64,000 bases of DNA from Lachnospiraceae bacterium UBA4338. Its GTDB lineage: Bacteria; Bacillota; Clostridia; Lachnospirales; Lachnospiraceae. The stretch covers positions 33,522 to 97,521 of the forward strand of contig DGTK01000016.1 in assembly GCA_002393735.1 (NCBI GenBank), in the 5' to 3' direction. The notes under the pieces are model-generated. The model worked only from the letters and a program-made list of their open reading frames with translations, was not told the DNA's origin and ran no database searches. Both the position numbers and the translations under genes were made by a program. Within the stretch, counting starts at the first letter, position 1. Each line of letters starts with the position of its first letter. This document shows, in pieces, positions 62,098-64,000 of this stretch.

Positions 62098-62946
62098 ATG
62101 AGTCGTGTATTTATTCTTTTTAACAACCTGGCCAACAACGGAAAGGGCGGTGAACAGGCAAAGAAAGTGGAGGAATATCTTCAGGGGGAGTATGTTTACG
62201 AAGATATTACCAAGATTGAAGATGTGAAGGCATATTTGTCAGGTCTTGAGGCTGATGACGAAGTTGTCGTATGTGGTGGCGATGGCACCATATCAAGATT
62301 TGCCAATGATACTTCGGACCTGGAATTCAGGAATCCAATTTATTATTATCCATGTGGAAGCGGCAATGATTTTTACAGAGAAATTGGTAATCTGGAGAAT
62401 CCGATTCCGGTAAGAGTTGAGCAGTATATAAAGAATCTTCCGACTGTGGAAGTTAAGGGCAAGACTTACACTTTCTTAAACGGCGTCGGCTATGGCATTG
62501 ACGGTTATTGCTGCGAGGTTGGTGACCAGTTAAGAGAGAAGGGCGAGAAGGATATTAATTATGCTTCCATAGCAATTAAAGGACTTCTTTTCCACTATAA
62601 GGCAACAAATGCCAAAGTTACGGTGGATGGCAAGGAATATAATTTTAAGAAAGTTTGGATTGCTCCAACCATGAATGGTAAATATTACGGTGGCGGCATG
62701 ATTCCTGCTCCGAATCAGAAGAGAATGGCTGATGACAAAATTATCTCCGTTATGATATTCGGAGGATGGGGAAGACTTAGGACGCTTATGGCATTCCCGG
62801 GGATTTTTAAGGGAGAGCATGTAAAAAAGAAATGCGTAACAGTAATTGAAGGAAAGAATATTAAGGTTGAATTTGACGGACCAAGACCTCTTCAGATTGA
62901 TGGAGAGACTATACTTGATGTAACTTCTTACGAAGCAAAGGTGTAA
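62098..62946 (+). CDS. diacylglycerol kinase family lipid kinase
   Basis: A 282-residue YegS/DgkB-like lipid kinase. The nucleotide-binding motif is VVCGGDGTISRF, and CGSGNDFYREIG is the second family motif (the GSGND of lipid kinases). NGVGYGIDGYCCEVGD and GKYYGGGMIPAPNQK follow. It phosphorylates diacylglycerol or a related lipid using ATP at the membrane. AGGAGGAG precedes the ATG. The gene is monocistronic or read with the membrane protein after it. Confidence 0.92.
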   Translation: MSRVFILFNNLANNGKGGEQAKKVEEYLQGEYVYEDITKIEDVKAYLSGLEADDEVVVCGGDGTISRFANDTSDLEFRNPIYYYPCGSGNDFYREIGNLENPIPVRVEQYIKNLPTVEVKGKTYTFLNGVGYGIDGYCCEVGDQLREKGEKDINYASIAIKGLLFHYKATNAKVTVDGKEYNFKKVWIAPTMNGKYYGGGMIPAPNQKRMADDKIISVMIFGGWGRLRTLMAFPGIFKGEHVKKKCVTVIEGKNIKVEFDGPRPLQIDGETILDVTSYEAKV

Positions 62947-62977
62947 TGGGGAATGCTCCTTAAGTTTGGAGGCAGGA

Positions 62978-64000
62978 ATGAGTAAGGTTAAAAAACAAAA
63001 TCGAAAAAGATTCAAAGCCTTTAGAAGAAATAATGGCTGGATAGGCATTATCTTTCTTGCGCTTGCATATCTGGGAATGGTAATAATTGTATTTGCATTT
63101 ACTGATATTATGTCTCAGTATGTAATGAATGCCAAATTGGTAGCAGAGGTAGAGCGTGTCGCTGAGATAGTTGAAATATATAATAATTCTGAAATGCCGA
63201 TGGAAGAGGCGCTTGAACTTTTGGGACCTAATGGAGAGAGTTACGTAATAACTGATTCCAGAGGCGGAGTAATATATGAATATGGTGAGAATACATTAAG
63301 TCATAAACTTCTTGCGGTTAAAGAAGCTTATGGAATTAAATACCGACTCTATGCCGATTCAAAAGAAGATTATATATTCTTAAATGATGATCATGAACTG
63401 GAAATAGATCCAAGGAAGGTTGCTGATAATCTTACGAGTGGGGAATTACTGGTTAATGATATGACATTCACGGAGTTCTCACTGACGGATGAAAGCGAGT
63501 ATCTTCCGGAAGATATAGATTCCACTTTGGATATTGATACTGCCAAGATGATCAATTTCCCTATCTGGGTGGCAATCGGAATTAATAACAACTCCCAGAG
63601 ATTTGTGGCAAAATGCTATGTAAGTTATAACCTTAGGGATATGTTCCTTGCCGGTGGTTTTGCAATGGTTGTATTACTTGGCGGTGGAATTCTTTTCATT
63701 GTACTTGTAGTCAACTTTGTAATAAGCATTCACAGACAGCACAATACCATGAAACTTTTCTTTACGGACATCATTACCAGAGAGAAAAACTGGATGTGGT
63801 TTTTGTATAAAGGCGAGCCGCTTGTTAAGAGAAAGTATAAGAATACTTATGCCGTTGTTAATCTGGTATTTGTCAAATATCGTACCTTCTGTGTATGCCA
63901 TTCGGTAGATGAAGGCGAACTGATGCTTCGAAGAGTATATAATCTCATTGAAGCAAGTATTGGAAAGAAGGAATTAGTTTCCCACTGTACACCTTCGCAT
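62978..64000 (+). CDS. membrane sensor with degenerate GGDEF-like domain, 3' end outside window
   Basis: Open from ATG 62978, behind GGAGGCAGGA, to the right edge (at least 341 codons). Residues about 17-40 are a membrane helix (WIGIIFLALAYLGMVIIVFA), followed by an extracellular region of about 180 residues and a second helix near 228-250. After it, FFTDIITREKNWMWFLYK resembles the start of a GGDEF domain (FTDxIT, with Asn in place of the usual residue), continuing as AVVNLVFVKYRTFCVCHSVDEGE. The active-site GGDEF itself is not reached or is missing. A degenerate cyclase leading to an EAL domain is plausible. Partial gene. Confidence 0.6.
   Translation, partial: MSKVKKQNRKRFKAFRRNNGWIGIIFLALAYLGMVIIVFAFTDIMSQYVMNAKLVAEVERVAEIVEIYNNSEMPMEEALELLGPNGESYVITDSRGGVIYEYGENTLSHKLLAVKEAYGIKYRLYADSKEDYIFLNDDHELEIDPRKVADNLTSGELLVNDMTFTEFSLTDESEYLPEDIDSTLDIDTAKMINFPIWVAIGINNNSQRFVAKCYVSYNLRDMFLAGGFAMVVLLGGGILFIVLVVNFVISIHRQHNTMKLFFTDIITREKNWMWFLYKGEPLVKRKYKNTYAVVNLVFVKYRTFCVCHSVDEGELMLRRVYNLIEASIGKKELVSHCTPSH

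Overview
The window looks like part of the chromosome of an anaerobic low-GC Firmicute of the family Lachnospiraceae (Butyrivibrio, Pseudobutyrivibrio or Roseburia type). This is an inference from the AT-rich sequence, strong AGGAGG ribosome binding sites, TTGACA/TATAAT promoters, many rho-independent terminators, and families typical of that group: DUF6442 with an XRE regulator, a PadR/DUF1700/DUF4097 cassette, PD-(D/E)XK Rpn-like proteins, a giant Cna-type surface protein ending in KTGD, and GuaA without a glutaminase domain. No rRNA, tRNA, complete insertion sequence or CRISPR array was seen.

1-17 kb is an accessory, defence-rich region. It holds a 5'-cut gene, a cytoplasmic serpin, a DUF2075 ATPase with an N-terminal nuclease-like domain plus a Nudix hydrolase, and then an operon of a small membrane protein, an XRE regulator, a large helicase-nuclease and an Argonaute-like protein. 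The last two match the architecture and gene order of the Vibrio cholerae plasmid-defence pair DdmD/DdmE and are the most interesting system here. An overlapping HNH nuclease/methyltransferase pair follows, then small hypothetical genes and two Rpn/PD-(D/E)XK genes, each preceded by a copy of the same 157-bp non-coding repeat, with a duplicated gene tail between them.

17-48 kb is mostly ordinary chromosome: a PPC protein, ADP-ribosylglycohydrolase and macrodomain genes, two very large orphan cytoplasmic proteins (1297 and 1032 aa), a SpoIIE-type phosphatase and DEDDh exonuclease, CstA, a homocitrate/isopropylmalate-synthase-family enzyme (possibly Re-citrate synthase), GreA, a glycosyltransferase, the PadR cassette, a cell-wall amidase lipoprotein, a membrane protein/HTH pair with a structured GC-rich leader, a biotin group (BirA-like regulator with altered catalytic motifs, palindromic operator, sodium-solute symporter, BioB), a chemotaxis receptor, NhaC, a voltage-gated-type K+ channel and GuaA.

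48-56 kb, starting just after guaA, is a second accessory region: a 5'-truncated coiled-coil gene, a BsuBI/PstI-type restriction-modification system with its small regulator, remnants of a DUF262 gene and a BRO-type antirepressor, an SDR oxidoreductase, an XRE regulator with palindromic operators, a type III toxin-antitoxin locus (41-nt RNA repeats, terminator, ToxN-like RNase), remnants of a HigB/HigA-like pair, another XRE gene and an orphan HicB.

56-64 kb holds a roughly 1,890-residue surface adhesin or pilin-like protein, a diacylglycerol-kinase-family lipid kinase, and a membrane protein that runs off the right edge. Gene starts were moved from the longest ORF to the best ribosome-binding-site-supported codon where the sequence allowed it.
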